A stretch of DNA of 64,000 nucleotides from Reclinomonas americana ATCC 50394 (lineage: Eukaryota > Jakobida > Jakobea > Jakobida). Position 1 is the stretch's first letter; each line of letters starts with the position of its first letter. Where the stretch lies: NCBI GenBank assembly GCA_048213135.1, contig PS015187.1:154265-218264 (forward strand). Reading direction: 5' to 3'. The position numbers and the translations under genes are program-made. Shown one piece after another: positions 48,601 to 57,060 of the stretch. Under the pieces are notes generated by a model. The model did not search any database. It was not told where the DNA came from and worked only from the letters and a program-made list of their open reading frames with translations.

Positions 48601-49080
48601 CACAGGCGCACCCCGCGCCTCCACTGGCACACTGCCATCGGCGGCCGCCGGTCGAGCTGGAGGGTGAGTGCTGGTGTGTGTGCGCAAGCTGCGTGTGTGA
48701 GAGAGTCACTCACCGGGTTGCTCACGCAGGAACCCGCCCATTCCAGCGCACTTGCGACCTCCCTCCATGCGAGGTATGAATGTCTGCTCGCATTTCATTT
48801 CGTGCTACATTCTCATTTACTTTTGCTCGCAGGCGAGAGCGACGCACTCGGCGAGCCCGTGCCATCAGAGGCGCCGCCGGTGGCTGGTCGACGAGCCGGC
48901 AAAGGCTTTGGCTTTTGCGTCGAATGTGGAACGGTAAGCATCCCACACACGACGTCGCATGATCTCGGCCGTTTCTGCGTTTCTTTTTCATCGCTGTGTG
49001 TGTCACAGGCGTATCCAGTGGCCACCGCCAAGTTCTGCATGGAATGCGGCACTGCCAATCCACGCATGTCCGTGGCCTGA
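45601..49080 (+). CDS. Multi-C2HC zinc-finger protein (ZC2HC1/ZNF474-like) with C-terminal zinc ribbon
   Basis: Start MAQMQKKPLALVCHLCGREY at 45601; many short exons. C2HC fingers of the pattern CxxC-12-H-3-5-C are seen repeatedly: LVCHLCGREYG...LPIHIPQCEEK (split by an intron), [75 protein letters not shown] and CGGCGRKFAPDRIQRHEEGC. Pro/Ser/Gly-rich linkers separate them. The C-terminus has two CxxC pairs (FCVECGT and KFCMECGTANPRMSVA), a short zinc ribbon. Stop at 49078-49080. Known family members with this finger (zf-C2HC_2) are found in many flagellated eukaryotes, but a function here is not established. The gene follows the phosphodiesterase on the same strand by about 260 bp. Confidence 0.85.
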
Positions 49081-49203
49081 ACACGGCCGCGAGGAGAAGA
49101 AGGAGAGGAGAAGGGAGAAAGGGAGAAAGGAAAATGTACAACGTCGCGTCCGCAACCTCCTCGTCCATTCAATCGTTTTTTTAATCGTGTGGAGAGAAGT
49201 CAC

Positions 49204-50139
49204 ATGAGTGTTGCGTCGTCGATCTCAACACCCCTGGTGTCTGTCACACACACGCGCGCACTTTCCATCCCTTCCACTGCACTTGTGCCTTTCTCTCTCT
49301 CACCTGTGTGCGCGTGCGTGTTGTCTCTCTTGTCTCTCTCACTCGTGTGTCATTGATGAACGCACACACGTAGTCCTCTCACACACTTTCCTAATGTCAT
49401 GATCAACGCCACTCACCTTGTTCTCTCTCACATTGTGTCATGTCGTTTGGTTGCCTCATTGACTCACTCACTCTCCCTCACTCTCCCTCACTCTCTCTCA
49501 ATAAACGCGTGCAGATCGGTGGACCTGTCACTTCAGCATACTTGCGCAAGTATCGCGAACTGCGCGGCACGCTGGAGAGCATGCGAGTGCGTTTGTGTGA
49601 ATGAGCATTGAGGCAACGCACAAACAGTGCTCACTCACGTCACTCTCTCTCCTTCCGTTTCTCTTGTGTGTGTGTGTGTGATAGGAGCCTTTGATTTCTG
49701 CGCGACTGCCGGGCCTCATTTGCGCCCAGTTGTCTGCCGACCCCGATGTGAGTCACCTCACTCGCTCGCACACACGCACTCGCGGAGATGGTGATCACTC
49801 ACACTACTCTCCTCCACGCCACTACGCAGGTGCTGGATGAGTCGGGCAACATTGACGTCAAGCTCGAGTTCGGTGTGCAAGATGCGAGTCAGGTATCGTC
49901 ATGTGTNNNNNNNNNNNNNNNNNNNNGAGAGAGAGAACATGCACTTGATCGGCGTGTACGCGTGCTCTGACACTTTGCCACCTGCGCCTGTGATGATGCA
50001 TCAGGGCGAGGCTGTGCTGGCCTGGTTGCAGCACCACGGAGTGAATACTGAACACGACGTGCGGATTCGAACAGACCTGCCGGCGCAGGATCCGACAGAG
50101 CTCGGCAAAGTCGTCGACGAGGTGGTCGCCGGCGTGTGA
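49204..50139 (+). CDS. Small conserved-looking protein of unknown function
   Basis: Proposed exon 1 MSVASSISTPL (49204-49236) is spliced over a CT-rich intron of about 280 bp to IGGPVTSAYLRKYRELRGTL (acceptor GCGTGCAG at about 49514). Further exons: EPLISARLPGLICAQLSADP, VLDESGNIDVKLEFGVQDAS (followed by a 20-N gap) and GEAVLAWLQHHGVNTEHDVR, ending LGKVVDEVVAGV with a stop at 50137-50139. Total about 125 residues. The exon junctions keep frame and the residues look like a folded domain, but I do not recognise a family. Converges on the Hsp20 gene. Confidence 0.6.
49907..49926. other. Assembly gap (20 N)
   Basis: Placeholder gap directly before GAGAGAGAG, in an intron of the small unknown gene. 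Confidence 0.99.
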
Positions 50140-50268
50140 CCTCGCATTCATGGATGGGACAGAGGGAGGAGGAGGAGAGGAAGAAAAAACACGCGCAGAG
50201 GATGTCACAGTGAGAGACGCAGCCATACAGTCGATTGTGTATTTGATGATGAGTTGTGGTGGGCACGC

Positions 50269-51623
50269 TCACTGGTCGACTTGCATCGACGATTCACCCT
50301 GCTGCTGCTGCTGNNNNNNNNNNNNNNNNNNNNNNNNNNNNNNNNNNNNNNNNNNNNNNNNNNNNNNNNNNNNNNNNNNNNNNNNNNNNNNNNNNNNNNN
50401 NNNNNNNNNNNNNNNNNNNNNNNNNNNNNNNNNNNNNNNNNNNNNNNNNNNNNNNNNNNNNNNNNNNNNNNNNNNNNNNNNNNNNNNNNNNNNNNNNNNN
50501 CTGCTGCTGGCCCTCGCCGGTGGTGCTGACACCGATAGCACCGCTTGTGCCACCCGTCGTGGTAATGGGGATTGTGCGCGGCTTGGACGCGCCCTCTTCC
50601 TCCTCGTCGGCCACCGTCTTGGGGATCTTGACCTTGAGCACGCCTGTGCAACGCAGTGGTGAGAAACAGCGGTGGAGGACCTGGTGTTGTTTTGCTGCCC
50701 CACACGCACCCTTTCTGAACTTGGCGCTGATCCGGTCCGTGTCGACGCCCTCGGGGAGGCTGACGCTGCGTGCGAATTTGCCAGTGCGGCATTCGATCAT
50801 GTGGTACTGGCGATCGGGATCCTCCTCTTGACGCGTGCTCTTGCGCTCGCCACTGACCACCAGCGTGCGTCCCTGATCGGCCAGCTCCACTCGCAGATCC
50901 TCCTTGGTGCATCCGGGGCACTCGACCTCCAGTCGAATGTGCTTGCCGGTCTCCGTCTGTGAGCAGACAAGTGTCAGTCGCAAGAATCCGCCGCAATGAT
51001 CCTCGTACATGCGGATCCACAACACACACACACANNNNNNNNNNNNNNNNNNNNNNNNNNNNNNNNNNNNNNNNNNNNNNNNNNNNNNNNNNNNNNNNNN
51101 NNNNNNNNNNNNNNNNNNNNNNNNNNNNNNNNNNNNNNNNNNNNNNNNNNNNNNNNNNNNNNNNNNNNNNNNNNNNNNNNNNNNNNNNNNNNNNNNNNNN
51201 NNNNNNNNNNNNNNNNNNNNNNNNNNNGCAACGCAACGAGATCCACAGCCGGCCGCCAGTCAACCATGGTCTGTTGGTCAGCGAGTGAGCGAAACGAGGA
51301 GGGGGTGGGAACTGTATCGTTGCACTCACCGATCGTGACGCCGGTCGGAGAATAGAGTTGAGATCGAACAGGCGCTTCTCCCAGTCCTCGACGGGCGAGA
51401 GCAGTGGCATCAGTGTGGCTGGGGTGAAGCCGCCGAGGGCGTAGCGCACGAGTGGGGCCACCACGTCATCACCGGCACCAGTGTCGACGTCAACACTGCC
51501 GCCGGTCTCGGATGTCTTGCGTCGCTTGCGACCGTGGCCCGGCGTCACATCGACGATTGCCGACTTGCCCTTGCCAGCCGGCGAGGAGGAAGCTCGTTTG
51601 CGGTGCGCTGCACGTGCAGACAT
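50269..51623 (-). CDS. Hsp20/alpha-crystallin-family protein with basic N-terminus and Gln-rich C-terminus
   Basis: Starts MSARAAHRKRASSSPAGKGK; HGRKRRK near residue 30 resembles a nuclear localisation signal. Then PLVRYALGGFTPATLMPLLS and WEKRLFDLNSILRPASRS. After a gapped intron the alpha-crystallin domain reads ETGKHIRLEVECPGCTKEDL, RVELADQGRTLVVSGERKS, ARSVSLPEGVDTDRISAKF and, after an intron, GVLKVKIPK, the diagnostic G.L.V.IPK end. The tail is Thr/Gly-rich and enters a CTG (minus CAG, Gln) repeat broken by a 187-N gap. In one frame it ends QQQQGESSMQVDQ, stop at 50269. Small heat-shock chaperones of this family hold unfolded proteins. The first 130 residues are not typical and may be lineage-specific. 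Confidence 0.82.
50314..50500. other. Assembly gap inside a CTG/CAG repeat
   Basis: Flanked on both sides by CTGCTGCTG, in coding sequence of the Hsp20-family gene (Gln codons on the minus strand). The real repeat length is unknown. Confidence 0.95.
51035..51227. other. Assembly gap after (CA)n, in an Hsp20-gene intron
   Basis: 193 undetermined bases preceded by an ACACACACACACACA run. Confidence 0.95.
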
Positions 51624-52605
51624 GATTCTCGATGAGGGAAGGACGGAGGAAAGGTGCTCTCCGAGATCGAAGGAAAAAAGAAAGATGCGCGAGACAAGTC
51701 CGATTGACGTCAGCAGCGCATCTCGTGATCTGTGTGCCGACGTAAGCAGTGCACGACGGGAGCACTGACTGCTTCAACTGCTGCAATGCACTGCTGCACC
51801 TGCCGATGCGCTGTGCCATGGTTCGCGTGCACTCGACGGCGCGGGCCAAATATTCGATCGCGCCGGATTCGATCGCGAATCCGCCGGGTCGCAATTGTCG
51901 CCTGCGAATAGCGCCATGCGAATCCTGTCGCTGGTGTGATGCGCTGTTGGATGCGTGCGGGGCGATCGCCTGTCACAGCTCAAGCTTGAAGAGGAGGGAC
52001 ACGTGTTCGAACTGGTGATCTGCGCGCGATCGGCAGCATTCCGGATCCCGCTGCGAGGCATGCAGGGCCAGTCGCGATCGCTTTCTTCGGTGCGCTCGGA
52101 AGCATCGCACATTGCACATGCTTGCTGAGCAGAGACAGCATCGTCAGGAATGTCATGACTTGCAGATGCATCGATCGCGACTCGCGATCGAAGACATGCA
52201 TCTACGTCGACTTCCGCGTGCACGTGCTCCTCGTGATCGACAGCTCGAAGCACTGGCATTCGCCATCACACGCAAAGGCCTACAGGAGCATCCGCTTGCG
52301 AGAGACCACCTGCTGCTGACCGGCCGGCGCCGGCTAAGAAAATTAGTGAATAATTAGTCTGCGTTCGCTACGCGCCATTCTATTCTCGAAAACTTGCCCT
52401 CGTGGAGCGTTCTTGATACGAATTAGCAGTCTTTCGCAGATGAAGTCATTGCTTCGGCAGCAGTGTGCCCTGAAGAGAGCTTCATTCTCACTAGGCATAG
52501 TGGTCGTTTCTGTGTTATTTTTCTTCACAAAGGAGAGCGCTGCGTGTATTGCGATGAACATCGTGCGTGCATCGGTGCGTCTAGGGGCGGTGGTTTCCTC
52601 TTCAT
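51624..52605. promoter_or_regulatory. Gene-free 1-kb region rich in CGATCG palindromes
   Basis: No coding signal on either strand between the Hsp20 start (51623, minus) and the WD40 stop (52606, minus). The region is dense in GATCG/CGATC words. An 11-bp direct repeat ATTCGATCGCG lies at 51852-51862 and 51867-51877. GGCGATCGCC is at 51961-51970 and TCGCGATCG near 52072. A strong inverted repeat lies at 52164-52203. It would contain the promoter of the Hsp20 gene and the 3' end of the WD40 gene. TTCTCGAA at 52383-52390 resembles half of a heat-shock element, but no full array of alternating TTC/GAA units is seen. Confidence 0.55.
52164..52203. repeat. 40-bp inverted repeat (potential cruciform)
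   Basis: AGATGCAT (52164-52171) and CGATCGCGA (52172-52180) are followed by a single C, then TCGCGATCG (52182-52190), AAGAC, and ATGCATCT (52196-52203). Both arms pair perfectly (17 bp) with one 5-nt bulge and a 1-nt loop. Confidence 0.9.
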
Positions 52606-53736
52606 TCAAAGTGCGACGTCGGCAGCATGTCGATATACGACCACTTCTGCTTCCTCGACCAAGAATGCACGCAGCACAATCTCCGCCAAGCAACGCGGAT
52701 CATCGTCTGCCTCGCCCCTCTCCAGCATCTCGTGCACGACAGCCAATGCCGATCGCGCACGACCGAGCTCCTCCTGCGCGTACGCGAGCACAGAAGACCA
52801 TGGCCACACTCGTATGACTGTGTCGTCGCAGCAGGTGACCAAGTGCTGACCGTCGGGGGCAACGGCAACAGAGCGAAGCCAGCCAGTGTGCCCCTCAAAC
52901 AGCCGTACTTGCTCACCATTCGCCAGCGACCACACTCGAACTGTGCCGTCGCAGCCGCCGCTGAGAACATACCGACCGTCGGGCGTGACAGCAACTGCGC
53001 GAATCTCTCTGTTGTGTCCCACCAACCGTCGCACCTCCTCGCCACTCGTCAGAGACCACACACACACGACCATGTCTGCACTCCCACTCACGATGTGCAG
53101 ACCATCGGGAGTGAATGCGACCGCCCGGACCCAGTCGGAGCGGGCGAACTGTTGCACGAATTCGCCACTGCTTACAGACCACACTCGCACAGTGAAGTCC
53201 TCGCCTCCACTCGCCACGTGCTGGCCATCGGGTGAGACCGCGACTAAGTACACGGCGCCGTAGTGTCCCTCCAGTTGTCGCACTTGATCGCCACTTGCCA
53301 GTGACCACACACGCACAGTCTTATCAGCTCCACCGCTCACAGCGAGCTGACCATCGTGAGCCACAGCGACCGAGTTGACCGCATGCGTGTGCCCTATGAA
53401 TTGTCGCACTTGCTCTCCACTCGTCAGTGACCACACACGCACAGTCTTGTCCTCACTGCTGCTCACAATATGTTGATCGTCAGCCGTGACAGCGACAGAT
53501 GTCACCCAGTCAGTGTGCCCTCGGAATCGTCGCACCTCCGCGCCACTTCCCAGCGACCACAACCGCAAGGTTCTGTCGGTGCCTCCACTCACAAGGAACT
53601 GCCCGTTGTGAGTGAAGGTGGCGTAGAAATTCCCAAAGGGGTGCCCCTGCAGGTGCTTGCACACGAGGGGAGCGGCAGGTGACGCAGCATCGCTCATCCT
53701 CCCACACGAAGTCGATTGTAATCCATCATCGCCCAT
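52606..53736 (-). CDS. Intronless WD40-repeat protein
   Basis: A single uninterrupted 376-codon frame, MGDDGLQSTSCGRMSDAASP to VVYRHAADVAL. It holds seven highly regular WD40 repeats of the type VRVWSLTSGEQVRQF-GHT-SVAV-DGQHIVSGG (VRVWSLASGDQVRQLEGH, VRVWSVSSGEFVQQF, VCVWSLTSGEEVRRLVGH, VRVWSLANGEQVRLFEGH, IRVWPWSS), then a short helical tail. It should fold as a single beta-propeller and act in protein interaction; no partner domain is seen. The lack of introns contrasts with every long neighbour, and the high repeat-to-repeat similarity resembles bacterial-type and fungal NACHT-associated WD40s. The upstream ATG is used; MSDAASPAAPL at codon 14 is an alternative start. Confidence 0.9.
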   Translation of the reverse strand: MGDDGLQSTSCGRMSDAASPAAPLVCKHLQGHPFGNFYATFTHNGQFLVSGGTDRTLRLWSLGSGAEVRRFRGHTDWVTSVAVTADDQHIVSSSEDKTVRVWSLTSGEQVRQFIGHTHAVNSVAVAHDGQLAVSGGADKTVRVWSLASGDQVRQLEGHYGAVYLVAVSPDGQHVASGGEDFTVRVWSVSSGEFVQQFARSDWVRAVAFTPDGLHIVSGSADMVVCVWSLTSGEEVRRLVGHNREIRAVAVTPDGRYVLSGGCDGTVRVWSLANGEQVRLFEGHTGWLRSVAVAPDGQHLVTCCDDTVIRVWPWSSVLAYAQEELGRARSALAVVHEMLERGEADDDPRCLAEIVLRAFLVEEAEVVVYRHAADVAL

Positions 53737-54080
53737 TGCAGTCGACGAACCTGGGTCATTTTCCTATCCGCAGACAGGCAGAAGTCCTCTATTAAACTTA
53801 TTACACTCTAGTTAAAAAAAAAAAGAGGATAAGGTTTCCCCCTCCCTTTCCATTATTATCGTTTAAAGGAAGAATTAATATTCGAATACCACTCCCTCCG
53901 GATCCCCTCTTCCGACGTCAACAGCCCGCGATCGAGCCCATCGATATCGATCATCTCCCATCGAGCATCACCAGCCGGTGAGCAGCAGGTGGTCTCTCGC
54001 ACCGCTCAACAAGAACACGCGAAGTTTGTCTTTCATGCAGCATGCAGGACACATCATATCATCCGTCGCGCGACTGACAC
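53737..54080. promoter_or_regulatory. Divergent intergenic region between WD40 and AAGAB genes
   Basis: 344 bp, AT-richer than the surroundings, with an A-run (about 53815-53825) and GTTTAAAGGAAGAATTAATA, plus palindromic CCATCGATATCGATCATC near 53938-53956. No coding signal. It should hold both promoters. Confidence 0.5.
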
Positions 54081-55470
54081 ATGGCAAGCGCCGAGAACCT
54101 GGTCGTGTTTCTCAGCCCCGACGCCACACTGGTGTCATCCTTTGTGCACAGTGTGTGGTCAAGCGACGATCAGCACGCACAGCGTGGCTCACACGAGGCC
54201 AACCTGGGCGCCGAATGCTCTCACAGTTGAGTGAGAACTTCCTCGCTCTCTCTTTCCCTCCTCTTCCCTCCTCTCTCTCACACACACATGCAGGTGTGCG
54301 TCTCTTCCCGCTGCTCACCAAGTACTACAAGACGGCAGTGCATGTGGCCTCGGTACATGCCCCACAAGGAGTGATTGCTCCCTCCGATCCTCTGCATTCC
54401 GCTCGACCACAAGCTGTGGTCTTTGTCGGCCATGTGGAGGTTGGCACTCTCCCTCTCTCTCTCTCTCATGCACCTCACTCACTGCATTCACTATCTCTCT
54501 CTCTCTCTCTCACTGTGCAGCACGCTGCATTGCACGAGTCACTCTCGCGCATGGGTGAGCTGCTGGAGCACTGGGACCCTGCGGTGCGTGTGTGTGCCTA
54601 TCACACACGAGTGGAGGAATCGGTGGTTGTCGAGGAGGCACGCAAGGTTGGTTCTCTGCAGTGGCCATGTGTGCTGGAGCTTGCTCTCATCGTTCGACGA
54701 TGCTGTGCAGCGAGAGCACGAGAGCCGAGTGCATGCCATCTCCGAGTGGTGTCTCGACTCGGCGGTGGAGTTTATCGACATGAATGAGGAGGTGGCGGAG
54801 GACGATGAGGAAGAGGAGGAGGGTGGTGTTGGTGGTGCGTCTGGTATGCAGACAGCTGCGCTTCAGCCGTCGTCACACTCACGTGTGTGTGGGGTGTGTG
54901 CAGCTGGGCGTGAGCAAGGCGCGACGGGCTTTGGTCGTGTGCTGGAGGTGCTGCAGTGCCACGTGTGGCAGCCGCTTGCGTTTGGCGAGCAGAGTGTGGC
55001 GGCCTCCTCGGCATCGGCGGCTTCGGGATCGGGAAGCGGCGCCACGAGCACCACCACCGCGACCGCGGCACCGGCAGAGGCCAGCAGCGGTGCGGCCGCG
55101 GCTGGTGAACCCGACAGCACTCGTGCTTCCAGTTGCGCGTGAGCTTGCATCACTACGTGCTTTCCTTTTTCTCACGCACACATACAACGCAGAGCCGGCG
55201 GCCGTGGCTCCTCCGTCACTGATGGGCAACCTGATCGCCGACCTGGCCTCTCTGGAGACGGAGGAAGGGGCCGACAATTTCGATCGCACATTCGCCGAGT
55301 TGATCATGCGCGCACAGCAGGTGCGCAGCTCATCCAGCAAGCTCTCCGACGAGGCACGACGACAGCAGGCCTCGGCACTCGCGCTGCAGATGGCCGCCCT
55401 GTTCCATCTCGACGACGACGACGATGAAGAGGAGAGGGGAGGACGGAGCGGTGACGACGAAGACGATTAG
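54081..55470 (+). CDS. AAGAB: Alpha- and gamma-adaptin-binding protein p34 (AAGAB) homologue
   Basis: Start MASAENLVVFLSPDATLVSS (54081). Exons give RLFPLLTKYYKTAVHVASVH, PQAVVFVGHVE (Rab-like pseudo-GTPase beta strands) and AALHESLSRMGELLEHWDPA. ESRVHAISEWCLDSAVEFID aligns with the EWC...FE.V segment of human p34. An acidic EDDEEEEE run and GFGRVLEVLQCHVWQPL follow (human GVKRIVQALNANVWSNV). The C-terminal domain MGNLIADLASLETEEGADNF...RTFAELIMRAQQ matches human [21 protein letters not shown]. An acidic tail ends DDDDEEERGGRSGDDEDD, stop at 55468-55470. AAGAB is known to chaperone assembly of AP-1/AP-2 clathrin adaptor complexes; the C-terminal match is the strongest evidence. Converges on the SDR gene 53 bp away. 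Confidence 0.82.
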
Positions 55471-55523
55471 TAAACGACGTAGAGAGAGCCTCACAAAAAT
55501 TCACTATCCCCCGACACGGTGCA

Positions 55524-56995
55524 TCACACCCGGTCGTCGAGGGCGTGATGGGTCTCGGCGGCACCGTCGAATACATGCTCAATGCCACGCATGCGCTCGG
55601 TGCCTACCAGCTGCGTGCTGAGTTCCCACAACCGCTCCACCAACTTGGCGTCGTTCGCCTGCTGTTTGCACGACTTGACGCGGCAGTCTTCGAGGTACAC
55701 ACCATTCTCCGCCTCCTGCAACATTCGTGAGAAAGAGTCATCTCGCGCAACCAGAAGACACAACAACAACAGAAGCGCACCATGCGCGGATTGGTGGCCG
55801 CGTACAGCGACGTCCGTGCACCCTCGGCGGTGTTGCGCATGCAGCACTTGGTGCAACACACTGTGGCGGTGGGCGAAGCAATGTCAGCTCGGCACAATCC
55901 TTCACTCTTGCGAGAAACACACTCACCGATACACCGCCACATGCAGTTGTAGTCTCGTGAGATATCCGAGTCGACGTACCCGGGATGCAGCGATGTCGAC
56001 GAGATCAGCTCGTCACCCGGATGCAGACCGCGTCGCAGTGCGGCCGCCAGCTGATTGCTGAACGCCACCTGGAAGAGCTTGGAGTTGCCGTAGAACTTGA
56101 ACTTGTCGTACGATTTCTCTCCGTGCAGATTCTCAAAGTCAATGGTGTCGTCGCCGAGAAAGTGTGCATACGACGCCACATGCACGATGCGCACTCGCTC
56201 CCCGCCACGAGCCGTCGGTCGCATCACTCGCTCCAGCAGCTGCAACGTGAGCAGCCAGTGACCGAGATAGTTGACCTGCGTGCGCAAGTGAAATGAGTGG
56301 CCGCTCGAGCCCAGTGACTGCGCGTATGTGCGCCGCACCTGGAACATGGACTCGTACCCGTCGGCAGTCAACTCCTTTGGGCGCAGTGCCAGACCGGCAT
56401 TGTTGACCAGAATGTGCAGCCGGTTGAACCTGCATCGAGAGAAACTGTCGCCTCAGCCACTGCCGCACTCGCCTCCTCTCTCCACCACCACTGCTCACCG
56501 TGCACAAAACGCCTCCACGAACGCCATGACCGAGTCCAATGAACTCAAATCCAACTGCATGAACTCAATGCCCTGATTGCCAGTCTCTGCAACTCACCAC
56601 CGTCACAAACACACATATAACAGACAAAGAGAGGCAGAGTAAAGGTGGGAACCTTCTCGCAGCAGTGCCACCACTGGTGCCGTGCGCTGCTCACTGCGAC
56701 ATGCCAAAATCTGCACAAAAAGAGTGAGAGAGCAATCCTGCATGTGCCTGCAGTGTGAGAACACAATGCCATGCGCACCACATGCTGCGCCTTCATGTTG
56801 GCGATCTCGCGTGCAGTCTCCAGACCAATGCCAGTGTTGGAACCTGCATGTGAGTGCACGTGTGTGTGAGAGAGCGAAGGAGTGAGAGACACACACACAC
56901 ACTCCGCTGCGGTCGCGACCTGTGATAATCACGGTTTTGCCTGTCAGGTCGACAGAGCCGTCGAACGGCAGACCTCCGCAGCAGCAGTTGCCCAT
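55524..56995 (-). CDS. Short-chain dehydrogenase/reductase with MG-CCC N-terminus
   Basis: Starts MGNCCCGGLPFDGSVDLTGK. Gly-2 followed by three Cys fits N-myristoylation plus palmitoylation, implying membrane attachment (inference). The Rossmann NAD(P)-binding part follows: TGKTVIITG, split by an intron, then SNTGIGLETAREIANMKA (TGxxxGIG). Next come ILACRSE, QLDLSSLDSVMAFVEAF, HILVNNAGLALRPKELT (NNAG) and VNYLGHWLLTLQLLERV. Active-site Tyr/Lys are in FKFYGNSKLFQVAF (YxxxK), and LHPGYVDSDISR follows. It most resembles the retinol dehydrogenase/WWOX-type SDRs; substrate unknown. The C-terminus ends AAETHHALDDRV, stop at 55524-55526. Confidence 0.85.
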
Positions 56996-57060
56996 GCTTT
57001 CTTCCGCACTGTGAATGAAACGATGGAAATTTTGTAAGTGAGTGTTTTTAATTCTCCTCT

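Noticed and set aside
51990-52040. Possible tRNA T-arm (GTGTTCGAACTGG)
   Set aside because: No matching acceptor stem, D-arm or anticodon arm could be found around it.
52380-52395. Heat-shock element upstream of the Hsp20 gene
   Set aside because: Only a TTCnnGAA-like pair is present, about 760 bp from the start codon; no third unit in register.
52606-53736. Bacterial contamination as the source of the WD40 frame
   Set aside because: It is embedded between spliced eukaryotic genes with no gap or composition break, so an integrated gene is more likely.
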